This document shows positions 1-9,200 of a stretch of 31,445 nt of DNA, one piece after another. The notes beneath the pieces were generated by a model. That model was not told the DNA's origin. It did not search any database and saw only the letters and a list, made by a program, of their open reading frames with translations. The position numbers and the translations under genes were made by a program. How positions within the stretch are numbered: the first letter of the stretch is position 1; every line of letters starts with the position of its first letter. The stretch lies in the NCBI GenBank assembly GCA_947303755.1, contig CAMYZF010000005.1, positions 1 to 31,445 of the forward strand, in the 5' to 3' direction. This DNA is from an uncultured Erysipelotrichaceae bacterium (lineage in GTDB: Bacteria > Bacillota_I > Bacilli_A > RFN20 > CAG-826).

Positions 1-1337
1 AACATCGTATCGCTTGAGGCTTTACGTTCCACATAGGTTTGGTATTGTAAAGTAACAAAGGCTCTTCTATTAGCGTGATGGACTTGATTCTTCGGTGAGC
101 TTCGATAAGTCGCAGCGACAATGCCCGCCACAAGAAGAACGATATGGAAGGTTGAAAATCTCCATATGATCTGAGCAGCAGTGGTGATATAGCTAGAAAT
201 ATAATATTTAGAAAATATTGTATTGAAGAAATATTCAGAAATACCAGCCGCACCTGGAATAGGAACAAGTCCTGATGCCATTTGGTGATATGAAGAAAGG
301 AATACTGCTTGCCAGAAGCTTTGGATATTTGCCTGACCCGTTGAAATAACTGGAGCGAATCCAGCGACTTGGCCTCTTGAATCAAGAATAGCATTAACGA
401 CTAATGAGCCATCTGAATTGATGCAATATCCATATCCATCTAAGGCTAGACCAGCAAAGAATGGGATGGAGAATTTCAAAATAAGAATCGTGGACCAACA
501 CAAAATCATTAAAGCGAAGATTGGAATATTGGAAATTAAACGTCTGAGTTCGATCTTGAAGTTTTCAACTTGAATACGAAGTATTTCTCTTTTTTCTTCT
601 GGGTTTTTAACGAGTTTGATTTTCGCTAAAAAATTGATGCCTCTATGAAGAATAAAGTTATGGAACTTATGAGAATAAGACATCAAGAATAAACCTAAGA
701 TAACAAGGACATTTAAAGCGAAACCTGCAACGGTAAATAAAATCGTTGGAACAGGGATGATCGCTCCATTGATATTTAGATTAAATGTAGCGATGGAAGC
801 AAGTAAGCCATTAGAGAAGATGATGCCAACCGCTCCTAAAACAATTAAACAGATTTGATAGACGATGAAAGACATGATCAATATTGAAGCGGAAGTAGAT
901 ACTTCCATACCTTGTTTTTTCATCGTATAGGCTTCCATGATTTGTCCGCCAGATGCACCAGGAGTGATATCACTATAAAAGGCATTGACCATAACTGCAG
1001 CTAAACCTTGATGATATTTATATTTCCTGGTGTATAACCTTGAGAAAGCAAAGATGGTAAAAGCTTCAATTAGATAACATATAGCGACGATACCAAAGAT
1101 AATTAAAAGGAAGCGCCAATCAGAATGCTTTAAAGCGGTAAATACAGCACGGTAATCTTTATATAAAGATATGAAAAGGGCTAAGCCTGTTAAAACAATG
1201 ATGATTAAAAAGTAGACGAAGAATTTTAAAAATGATTTCTTCTTCGACTCTTCAGGAGTTTCATTATTTTCCAAGGCTAAAGGGACGAACTCGTCTCTTT
1301 CTTCCTCTAATGAATATGTATCAGTTTTATCAGCCAT
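1..1337 (-). CDS. LPG_synthase_TM (UPF0104/flippase-like) membrane protein, 3' end cut off by the window
   Basis: The frame is open from an ATG at 1337 down to the window edge (about 445 codons seen), so the C-terminus is missing. After a charged cytoplasmic N-terminus of about 35 residues come several hydrophobic helices. Two family signatures are visible: SDITPGASGGQIMEAY near residue 125 and PIPGAAGISEYF near residue 380. Both are typical of the lysylphosphatidylglycerol synthase transmembrane (MprF-like, UPF0104) family, which includes lipid flippases and proteins near glycan-lipid genes. The cytosolic aminoacyl-transfer domain of MprF is not seen in the part present, and this small-family form usually lacks it. 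The gene lies downstream of the glycan cluster but behind a terminator, with its own likely promoter. The family is fairly certain; the lipid handled is unknown. Confidence 0.85.
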   Translation of the reverse strand, partial: MADKTDTYSLEEERDEFVPLALENNETPEESKKKSFLKFFVYFLIIIVLTGLALFISLYKDYRAVFTALKHSDWRFLLIIFGIVAICYLIEAFTIFAFSRLYTRKYKYHQGLAAVMVNAFYSDITPGASGGQIMEAYTMKKQGMEVSTSASILIMSFIVYQICLIVLGAVGIIFSNGLLASIATFNLNINGAIIPVPTILFTVAGFALNVLVILGLFLMSYSHKFHNFILHRGINFLAKIKLVKNPEEKREILRIQVENFKIELRRLISNIPIFALMILCWSTILILKFSIPFFAGLALDGYGYCINSDGSLVVNAILDSRGQVAGFAPVISTGQANIQSFWQAVFLSSYHQMASGLVPIPGAAGISEYFFNTIFSKYYISSYITTAAQIIWRFSTFHIVLLVAGIVAATYRSSPKNQVHHANRRAFVTLQYQTYVERKASSDTM

Positions 1338-1344
1338 ATCAAAA

Positions 1345-1372
1345 ATTTAACAAGTTAATTTTAGCATATCAA
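1345..1372 (-). promoter_or_regulatory. Candidate promoter of the LPG_synthase_TM gene
   Basis: On the minus strand TTGATA (1367-1372) and TTAAAT (1345-1350) are separated by 16 bases. The -10-like box ends 7 bases before the ATG at 1337, which would give an almost leaderless mRNA. No Shine-Dalgarno sequence is visible. The region is AT-rich, so chance matches are possible. Confidence 0.4.
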
Positions 1373-1407
1373 AAAACAAAAACACGCGTATATTTTTAAG
1401 GCGTGTT
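1371..1407 (-). terminator. Rho-independent terminator of the polysaccharide cluster
   Basis: AACACGC (1381-1387) and GCGTGTT (1401-1407) form a perfect 7-bp stem, followed on the minus strand by TTTGTTTTTT. The stem overlaps the stop codon of the glycosyltransferase ending at 1406, so it closes the glycan operon just before the LPG_synthase_TM gene. Confidence 0.8.
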
Positions 1408-2503
1408 ATTGCTTGAGGAATTCTTGATAAAGACTAAGCAGATATTTAGAGACATTTTTAATGTCATAACTATCATCTACTTTTTCTTTTTCTCTAATTG
1501 TATTAGAGTCTAGGAATTTATTTATAGAATCTGCCCAAGGTTTTTCACCATTTTTGATTGAGATGAATTCAGTTGAATCAATTAATTTAGCTTCTTTAGT
1601 GATTTCATCTGAGAAGAAACATTTTAATTGATTGACTTGAGCTTCACTTCCTACGACTGGAAGACCTTCATATAAACTTGGAAGAATAAAAGCGTCCATC
1701 GCTTGATAATAATCTTCTGGTCTAGATATAGTGTCTAAGAATTTAACTTTATCTAAATTTTGAGTTGAGATGTAAGATAGAATCTTATCTTTTAATTTTC
1801 CTTTACCAATAAGAATAAGATATGTATTTGGAGTTGTTTTAAGAACTTCTTCATAAATCTTTAATAAGAAGAAATGGTTCTTTTGAGGTTCAAGTCTACC
1901 GATATGCCCTAAAACTTTTGAAGAGGAATCGATACCTAATTCTTTTCTTATTTCTTCTCTTTTAACTTTGTTAAAGGCAAAGCGAGAAAAATCCGCTCCA
2001 TTGTTGATTAGATAATATTTTGTTTTCTTACCAAATAACCAATCACCAGCGAGTTTAGAACAAGCAAAGAAATGCGTTGCACCTTTCTTCGCAAATGGTT
2101 TTAAAAACGATTTAATGATGTGGTGGAGAAATTCTTTCTTATTTGATGTTGAATGTGAATGAGCAATTCTAACCTTGATACCACACCTTTTAGCAACACC
2201 TAACGCTAAAAAGTTAAGAGAATTCATGTTGCTATGAACAATATCGTAATGATTGTTTTTGAAAGCTTCACAAAGTGCTTTCTTAAATTTTCCTAACTTT
2301 TTATATGGGGGAATTTGAAAAAATCTTCCTCCATATTTTTCAACTTTTTCTTTGTTTAATTGATTGCATGAACCACATGCATAAAAATCGATCGCTACTT
2401 TGGAATGATCAATGTTTGCGCATAGACTTGATATAACGCCTTCGATGCCGCCTTCATTAACTCTTCCAATGATTTGAGCGACATGAATTTTGTTATCGAT
2501 CAT
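1406..2503 (-). CDS. GT4-type glycosyltransferase (EpsF/capsular type)
   Basis: This 365-residue cytoplasmic GT-B glycosyltransferase should add one sugar from a nucleotide donor to the lipid-linked repeat unit. The N-terminal acceptor fold starts with IIGRVNEGGIEGV (residues 11-23) and has HSHS at 115-118. The C-terminal donor fold has GHIGRLEPQKNH (199-210) and SLYEGLPVVGSEAQ (276-289), with E279 as the donor-binding Glu of the E-x7-E motif and E287 as the second. The 3' part resembles the capsular EpsF-like subfamily, also represented in the C-terminal domain of the large fusion protein encoded near 6207. Its ATG overlaps the stop of the priming transferase by one base (TAATG), with AAAGGGG upstream as ribosome-binding site, so the two are translationally coupled. 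The sugar specificity cannot be read from the sequence. Confidence 0.9.
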   Translation of the reverse strand: MIDNKIHVAQIIGRVNEGGIEGVISSLCANIDHSKVAIDFYACGSCNQLNKEKVEKYGGRFFQIPPYKKLGKFKKALCEAFKNNHYDIVHSNMNSLNFLALGVAKRCGIKVRIAHSHSTSNKKEFLHHIIKSFLKPFAKKGATHFFACSKLAGDWLFGKKTKYYLINNGADFSRFAFNKVKREEIRKELGIDSSSKVLGHIGRLEPQKNHFFLLKIYEEVLKTTPNTYLILIGKGKLKDKILSYISTQNLDKVKFLDTISRPEDYYQAMDAFILPSLYEGLPVVGSEAQVNQLKCFFSDEITKEAKLIDSTEFISIKNGEKPWADSINKFLDSNTIREKEKVDDSYDIKNVSKYLLSLYQEFLKQ

Positions 2504-3135
2504 TATTTAGCCCCTTTACCGGACAAAACGACTCCGATTGATTTAAAAATCAATTTGAGATCATACCATAAGGATCTTTTTTGGAAATAATCCAATTCGA
2601 GTTTTTGTCTTTCACCATTATCGTAGGCAACATTATTTCTACCATTAACTCCCCAGTTAGAAATAAGGCCTGGTCGAGCAGACATTAAAACTTTTTGCTC
2701 TTCTTTAGTGTAATTAGCGTCCAATTCTTTTTGAGTGATTGGTCTAGGACCAATAACGGACATCTTTCCTACAAAAATACAAAATACTTGCGGAAGTTCA
2801 TCAATAGAGGATTTTCTTAAGAATCTACCAAATGGAGTGATTCTTGGATCTTTATCAACTTTTCTTTCCTTCTTCCAGAGTTCGAGTTGTTCTGGAGTGA
2901 AATATTTCTCTGGATGAGTTTCAGCATCCTTATACATTGATCTAAACTTAGGCATCTTAAATGGTTTGCCATTCTTTCTTAAACGGTTATCAAAATAAAA
3001 TGGATGGCCTTTTGTAACGAAAAAGTTAATAATGAAAACAATGATATATAACCAAGAAAGGGCGAGTATCAATAGCAACGAAGAGACAATATCAAATAGT
3101 CTCTTTGTGAAATAATAGAACAACGACTTTTTCAT
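2503..3135 (-). CDS. Priming sugar-phosphate transferase (undecaprenyl-phosphate glycosyl-1-phosphate transferase, short PHPT form)
   Basis: This enzyme starts repeat-unit synthesis by moving a sugar-1-phosphate from a UDP-sugar to undecaprenyl phosphate at the inner face of the membrane. It has 210 residues, the short bacterial_transf form without the extra N-terminal membrane bundle. One membrane hairpin (about residues 12-40) is followed by KFRSM (64-68), TPFGRFLRKSSIDELPQ (101-117), GPRP (130-133) and a C-terminal RPGLISNWGVNGRN (155-168), where families more often read GLTGLWQVSGR. The ATG at 3135 is preferred over an in-frame GTG one codon earlier; no clear ribosome-binding site precedes either. 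It is a late gene in the cluster, coupled to the glycosyltransferase that follows. Confidence 0.92.
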   Translation of the reverse strand: MKKSLFYYFTKRLFDIVSSLLLILALSWLYIIVFIINFFVTKGHPFYFDNRLRKNGKPFKMPKFRSMYKDAETHPEKYFTPEQLELWKKERKVDKDPRITPFGRFLRKSSIDELPQVFCIFVGKMSVIGPRPITQKELDANYTKEEQKVLMSARPGLISNWGVNGRNNVAYDNGERQKLELDYFQKRSLWYDLKLIFKSIGVVLSGKGAK

Positions 3136-3162
3136 CACGTTGAAAAGATTTTACAACAAAAT

Positions 3163-3189
3163 AAATCATAAATAAATAAATTATGATTT
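3163..3189 (-). terminator. Weak AT-only hairpin between two glycan genes
   Basis: AAATCATAA (3163-3171) and TTATGATTT (3181-3189) form a perfect 9-bp stem with a 9-base loop. The minus strand continues with ATTTTGTTGT. It lies just after the stop at 3194 and before the priming transferase. It may be an attenuator or processing site rather than a full terminator, because the stem is AT-rich and the U tract is broken. Confidence 0.35.
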
Positions 3190-3193
3190 TTGC

Positions 3194-4243
3194 TTATTTG
3201 ACTAATTCATCCCATTTCTGGAATGTATCTTCATGCTTTATACTCTTAGCAATCTCAATGGATTTATGTCTTAAGGATGCATATTTTTTATCATCTATTA
3301 ATTGAAGAATTAATTCTGCTAATTTTTGGTAATCCTTGAAATCATAGAAATATCCGTTTTGATCTTCTTTAATAACCGATGAGCCTAATACAGGAGTGGT
3401 TAAGCATGGAAGACCGCTATAAGAAGCTTCAAGAAGTGAGTTGGACATTCCTTCGTATAAGGAAGACATTACAAATAGTTTTGATTCGTGCATTTTATCT
3501 TGAATATTTGGAATGTTATCAAAGATAAACACATTGTTTGATAAATGCTTATCTTCAACGAGTTTCTTCAAATTGTCTTTCAATGGTCCATCACCATATA
3601 ACTCAAATTTGATGCTTGGATATTGTTCGCTGGTAATCTCTGCTGCATTGATAATAGTTTCAACGTTCTTTTGTTCGCTGTATCTACCGGCGTATAACAC
3701 CAAGTTCTTGTCATATTTATGTTCATCAACAATTCCTTTGATATTAACTGGGTTAGGAATGACAATACCTTTTTCTTGTATGTTTTTCTTAAACAACGCT
3801 TTGCATTCCTCGGTTTGGAAAACAATACAATCCGCTTTCTTGTATAAGTGGTTAATAAAGAACCAAGTCATCTTGTTTCTAGAATCATGTCTTGGATCGT
3901 TTCTTTCAGAAATAATAACTTTAGTATTCTTGTCTTTAACCGACATTAAAGTTAAGTTATTGATTCTAGCAATGAATGAAATAACAACATCTGGTTTTCT
4001 TTCTTTAAAATGCTTTTTGAGGCTTTTTAACCAATAGTTAATTCTTCTAATTCTAGAATTAGTCTTACCAGAAAAATCAATTACCTTAATTCCCTCTGGT
4101 AAATCGAATTCAATTGTATTGTTTAAAAGCATGATTATTTCAACATCGTGGCCTTGTTTAAAATAACGTGTCGCTAATCGAGTGGTGACCGTTTCTGCGC
4201 CGCCTCTAACAAGGGAAGTAATAACAAACGATATCTTTTTCAT
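3194..4243 (-). CDS. GT4-type glycosyltransferase
   Basis: This 349-residue GT-B enzyme of the GT4 family is predicted to extend the lipid-linked repeat unit in the cytoplasm. Visible motifs are VRGGAETVTTRLA (12-24), ISERNDPRHDSR (111-122), NPVN (164-167), YAGRYSEQKN (184-193) and SLYEGMSNSLLEASYSGLP (261-279), in which E264 and E272 form the E-x7-E pair. The ISERNDP signature is shared with the partial glycosyltransferase at the right edge of the window, so these two are close relatives, probably of the GalNAc/hexosamine or galactosyl-type EpsD/PglA-like group. The ATG lies two bases after the upstream TupA-like gene's stop, which suggests coupling. Donor and acceptor are unknown. Confidence 0.9.
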   Translation of the reverse strand: MKKISFVITSLVRGGAETVTTRLATRYFKQGHDVEIIMLLNNTIEFDLPEGIKVIDFSGKTNSRIRRINYWLKSLKKHFKERKPDVVISFIARINNLTLMSVKDKNTKVIISERNDPRHDSRNKMTWFFINHLYKKADCIVFQTEECKALFKKNIQEKGIVIPNPVNIKGIVDEHKYDKNLVLYAGRYSEQKNVETIINAAEITSEQYPSIKFELYGDGPLKDNLKKLVEDKHLSNNVFIFDNIPNIQDKMHESKLFVMSSLYEGMSNSLLEASYSGLPCLTTPVLGSSVIKEDQNGYFYDFKDYQKLAELILQLIDDKKYASLRHKSIEIAKSIKHEDTFQKWDELVK

Positions 4244-4245
4244 AA

Positions 4246-5178
4246 TTATTTCTTGTGAGCCATATTGTAGAAGATTGTGTCTTTGAAATATTCACCATAT
4301 TTGAAGTCGTATTCTTTTTTGGTGAACGCTCCAAAACCAGACATTGGGGAGAATGTTAATTCGCCAATCTTAATACCATCTTTAGTGTTGTACAAATCAA
4401 CTCTAACAAAATCAAATAGGGATCCAACTTGCTCTGCCAATCTCTCCATTTCTTCGTAATTTGCAGGCTTTTTAACTAAATCTTTCTTTTTTGGTTTAAG
4501 ATGAGCGTATTCACAATCAACGTATTTAAACCCTGGTTCAAACAAAGCGAATCGTAAGTCGTTTCTTCTATTTTGACCAACATATCCAAACTTGACTTTG
4601 CCATTGAACACCATGAACTTGTAGTCAACCAATTCATTTTCTTCTAACGGTTCCAAATACTCTTCGGCGAAAATAATAGGCTTAATATCTTCATAAAACC
4701 ACTCTCCAGCAAAAATAGAATAGTTGTTTTGAATTGACATATCTAATTTATTGAAAATTGATTTGAAATCAGTAACACCTTTTTGGCAAGTAAACACCGA
4801 TCCGGAATCATGGTTGGTTTTTAAAATAAATCTATCTGGAAGTTTGTCTAAATCAATTTCCATCGAAGACGAATATACTCCTAATGTTTTAGGAATGTAC
4901 TTATCAAAACCTTTGCTGGACAAAAAGTCTTTACAAGTTAGCTTATCAGCACATTTTTTAAACAAATCATTTCGATAGTATTTTTTAATCCATAACAAGT
5001 ATTCATTAAATGATTTCGGGTTATCTACATTAACTTTATAGTTAAAATATAGTTTTTCTTTGTGAATTCTTCTTTTTTCTTTGTTTCTAGAATGGTTATA
5101 AAAAATCTCAAAAGCCATGTGCTTAAAAAATGTTTTATTGTGAATAGCGAATTTAATCTTGCTAGTTAGTTTTTCCAT
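4246..5178 (-). CDS. TupA-like ATP-grasp protein
   Basis: This 310-residue protein matches the TupA-like ATP-grasp family (ATPgrasp_TupA), named after TupA for teichuronopeptide synthesis in alkaliphilic Bacillus. ATP-grasp enzymes join a carboxylate to an amine, so the family is thought to attach amino acids or peptides to uronic-acid-containing glycans. Visible signatures are NPKSFNEYLLWIKKYY (53-68), FILKTNHDSGSVFTC (117-131) with the ATP-binding Lys, and near the C-terminus GELTFSPMSGFGAF. The ATG overlaps the upstream glycosyltransferase by 17 bp, with AGAAAGG as ribosome-binding site. A second member is encoded at 17231-18118, and UDP-glucuronate/galacturonate genes are in the same cluster, which fits aminoacylation of a uronate. 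The exact reaction is inferred. Confidence 0.85.
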   Translation of the reverse strand: MEKLTSKIKFAIHNKTFFKHMAFEIFYNHSRNKEKRRIHKEKLYFNYKVNVDNPKSFNEYLLWIKKYYRNDLFKKCADKLTCKDFLSSKGFDKYIPKTLGVYSSSMEIDLDKLPDRFILKTNHDSGSVFTCQKGVTDFKSIFNKLDMSIQNNYSIFAGEWFYEDIKPIIFAEEYLEPLEENELVDYKFMVFNGKVKFGYVGQNRRNDLRFALFEPGFKYVDCEYAHLKPKKKDLVKKPANYEEMERLAEQVGSLFDFVRVDLYNTKDGIKIGELTFSPMSGFGAFTKKEYDFKYGEYFKDTIFYNMAHKK

Positions 5179-6214
5179 TTTTTAGCCTTTCTAATTCAAC
5201 AATCATCTTTTCTTTGAAAGATTCTATATCGCACAGTTTTTTAACGTGTTCATAGCCTGTTTTAGCAACTTTTAATGATGAGTCATAATCTTTAAGTGTG
5301 GACACTACTAAATCAGCATAATCTATTGGATTGCGGCTTTCGCAAATAAATCCTGTTTTGTTTGGAATCAAAAGATCTTTGCAACCAGTCACAAAGCTTG
5401 TTGAAAAACAAATGAGATTGTTCGCCATAGCTTCGGCTAATACATTTGGGAATCCTTCAAACTTGGTGGTAAACAAAAATATATCATGATTCTTATATTC
5501 TGTAGCTATGTCATCTGAATAATCGTGAATAACAACTTTATTAGACAAATTCAATTCCTTAATTAAAGCGTTGAGATTCTCTTTTTGACTACCAGAACCA
5601 AAGATATCTAAAGACGCTTCCGGAATGCTGTTTGAAATAAGTTTAAACGACTTAATCATTAACTCGTAATCTTTTTGTGGTTCTAGTCTACCAGCAGAAA
5701 TCATTTTGTATTTACATTGCCTAACTTGAATGTTAGGAATTTGAATTGGATTAGCAATTACAAAAGATGGGCATTTACATTTGATGAAGTCTTTTTGATC
5801 TTCGCACTGATAATAAATAGCATCAGCATGTTTTGTAGAGTGTTTAAGTAGCCACGAACTTGGGAATTTGAATTTTGGGAATACCACCCCAAGGATATGC
5901 TTTGTTTTTGCTAACTCCTTTGTCTTCAAAGCTTTGGTGGTGAAGAAATTGATATGTGGCACAAAGGAAAAAATAAAGTCTGGTTTTTCTTTGACTAAGT
6001 ATTCTCTTAATGCTTTTATTCGCTCTGATTTTTTAGTTTGCTTATATTCGGAATATGATGGTCTATAGACATAGTCTATATCGCCATTATTGTTTCCATG
6101 GAATGCAAAAACTTTGGTGTCATATTTATCTTTCAAAATTTTTGAAATCAGGATGGCGCGTTTTTCTGCTCCTCCGGATTTGGTTGCTCCAACAACAAAA
6201 ACAATCTTATTCAT
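5162..6214 (-). CDS. GT4-type glycosyltransferase
   Basis: This 350-residue GT-B protein has the N-terminal signature GATKSGGAEKRAI (9-21), a donor-domain MISAGRLEPQKDYELMIKSF (171-190), SGSQKENL (207-214) and FEGFPNVLAEAMANN (252-266). E253 and E261 form the E-x7-E donor-binding pair. It belongs to the GT4 family and should transfer a hexose or derivative to the growing lipid-linked oligosaccharide on the cytoplasmic face. The start overlaps the end of the large fusion gene by 8 bp, and its end overlaps the TupA-like gene by 17 bp, so it is an internal gene of a coupled operon. Substrates are not readable from the sequence. Confidence 0.9.
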   Translation of the reverse strand: MNKIVFVVGATKSGGAEKRAILISKILKDKYDTKVFAFHGNNNGDIDYVYRPSYSEYKQTKKSERIKALREYLVKEKPDFIFSFVPHINFFTTKALKTKELAKTKHILGVVFPKFKFPSSWLLKHSTKHADAIYYQCEDQKDFIKCKCPSFVIANPIQIPNIQVRQCKYKMISAGRLEPQKDYELMIKSFKLISNSIPEASLDIFGSGSQKENLNALIKELNLSNKVVIHDYSDDIATEYKNHDIFLFTTKFEGFPNVLAEAMANNLICFSTSFVTGCKDLLIPNKTGFICESRNPIDYADLVVSTLKDYDSSLKVAKTGYEHVKKLCDIESFKEKMIVELERLKNGKTN

Positions 6215-9200
6215 AAACGATACCTCTAAGTTTTTCGATTATGACTTTTGGAGCGTTCTTAACTGAATATCCAGCATCGATAATTTGCTTTTCAGAACCA
6301 TTGCGATCTTTGAGTTTGATTGGTTTATTTTTCAATAAATAGAGTTCCCACGCATCAAGTCTTAGTGGTAAACGAATGATATTCGAAGACATAACTACTT
6401 CGGATGGAAGTTGTTCGTTCACGATGTTCATCACCCCAGAACATTGGGCTTCAACACTTACGAAAGGAAGACCTTCATTTATAGAAGGGAGCAAAAAATA
6501 ATCAAATGCGCAATCGTATTTATCAACCTCATTAGTTGGTGGAACAATGATTGCTCTTTTTTCTAACTTGTTTGTTTTAATTTGTTCGTTTAAATCTTTT
6601 TCAAGTGGACCAGATCCAACGATGAATGCTTTATATTGTTTTGGCAATCTAGCCAATAAGTCAATAACAAATTTTTGATTCTTTTGTTCGGACAATCTTC
6701 CAACAGAACCAAGTAAAACATTATTTTCTTTCAAATCGTATTTCTTACGAATTTCATCACGTTTCTTTTGATCGAATGCAAAACGTTTTGTATCAATAAA
6801 ATTCTTAACAACAGAATCGGATTCTTTTTTACCGAATTTCTTTCCAAAGAATTCTTTACCGGCATCAGTAGAACATGAATATCTAATGGTGCTATCTCCA
6901 ATTAAAACCGTTCTTAATAGAACTTCGAGGAATGAGAGTTTTGAATTGGTATTAACCGCATTATGTGAATGGCAAATCTGATGTGCTGATTTATATGAGT
7001 TAGAAGCTAGATGTAAAAGTGCGCTTCTCGAATAAGAGGAAGTATTAATGTAAATGATATCTGGTTTAAATGAATCAAATGCCGAGATGTAGTGTTTGTG
7101 TTTTCTAAACAAATGAATAAGTTTGAGTTTGGTCTTGCGCTCTTTACAAGCGAACTTATGACACTTAAATTCTTTAAATTTCTCCATTTCCTTTTCGGTT
7201 GTGTCTGGATTGAACACTAGTGCAACTTCAAAATTGTTCTTCAAAAGATATGGAAGAATGTTGGCAATATATGAAGCAATTCCTCCTCCAAAGGAGATTG
7301 AACATATAGCGATTTTGATCTTCTCACCTTTTTGAAGTTTGACTTTCGTTTTTGAAGAGTATTCCAAAGGTTTCTCACAATCTTGATTCAAGAACGAGAC
7401 ACAAATGATGGTTGGAATGAATGTGATTAATATGATTGATGGGGCAAATAATTGAATAGACACCGTAAAAAGTGTGATAAAAAATAATGGCAAACAAAGT
7501 AATATTTTAGGATTTGTTGGTTTAACAATACGTTTACTTCTAATCCACATAAATACGATGAACGCTAAGAATAAGACAAATATCACTATTCCATAAGCAG
7601 CGATGAACTGAACGAAATTGGAATGTGGAACCTCGCTTAACCCTGACACGGAAACTAGATTATTAATTCCGATGCCAAATATAGCGTATTTCCAACTTGA
7701 GAAAGTAAACGAGAGATAATTAATTAACAATGTGATTCTATTACCACCAGTTGATATATCCCTTTCCGTAAATCTTCTAAAGAAAGTATTAACGGCTTCT
7801 TGATTAAGAAGATAAACCAAGGAGAATACGCTAAGTAGTGTAAAGAAAATAATTCCAACATCAACCCATTTGAAACGTTTCGTTAACCCAAAGAATAGTA
7901 AATAGACAAACATGAATATCGCAAAAACGAGCAAGAACATTCTTGATTGACACCAAACACCAAAGAACAAAAAGGCCAATGTTGTAAAAATTAAATATAA
8001 TTTTTCTTTTCCTCTTGCGGTTCCAAACAATGACAAAGAAATCGCTATTCCAACAATAGAAATCATTCCGATGTTGTTTGGATTTTCCGCAACAATAATT
8101 TTCCTAACAATCGGATAGTCAACGTGTGCATATTTAGTCAACCAATCAGTTACAGAAGAACCAAATCTAGCCTCTTTAATTAATACAGTGAGATTTAACC
8201 AAGAATAATTTGGGTTGATGTGAGTAACGCCATATAATGCTGGAATAATCCAATTTAATGCCATAACAGCAAACATGAACAAACATCCATTTAAGAATGC
8301 ATAAATATGCTTCTTTGTAAACGAGCTACGATCATAGAAAACTATTCCAAGAATACTAAGGAGGGTTAGAATTCTTAAACCAAGTTGAATTGATGCTCCT
8401 CCATAAATGGTGGAGATAATCATTTCATACCCAAAGAGGAATAATGGGACTGCAAAAATAACAATCCAAGTCTTCCAAGATTGTTTTTTGATGTTTGTAA
8501 TAACAAGATAACCTAACGAGAATAAGTGAATATATACCTCTGCCAAGCTAGAAGAGAATGGCAACGTGAATAAAATAATCTTATAGGCGTTATCTTTGTT
8601 TGAAATCAAAACAAATAATGCAAAGACACCAAAGAATATAAATTTATTTATATCAATGCCAGCAATATCTCTCATCAAAATTAAGCCAGCAATGATAACG
8701 AAATACGAAATTAAAATTATTCTTTGAAGTTTGATTCGAGAATAGAAATCTTTGATAACAGGAATAGCTCTTTTAACTATATGAATTACTCTGGCCAAAG
8801 CGTGTTTGACTCCTGGAACAGGATATAACGCTAATAACGCAACAGCCGAAATGCTAAGCGATATCAGACATGAGACTGCGAAGTATTCAAATCCCTTGCC
8901 AATAAATTTGGAGCAGATGAAATAACCGCCAACAGAAGCAACTGCGGTGATGGCGATAACATACGCAAAGAGTAAGAAAGTCTTAAGCGGATTCTCATAG
9001 AAATACCACTTGAATAAAGCATAGATTTCAAACCAGAAATTGGTGGCGAAATATGCGATAACTCCACCCAGTAGAATTCCTTCTAATCCAAAGAAATACC
9101 CAAGAATTACCGATAAAATAATATGAACAGCGGTATAAACCAAGGAGATGTATTTTGTCTTTTTGTAAATCCTTGTTGTCTCTCTAAAGATAATTGCTAG

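Noticed and set aside
3513..4037. Long plus-strand ORF of 174 codons
   Set aside because: It lies wholly antisense to a GT4 gene with clear motifs; its own translation shows no family features.
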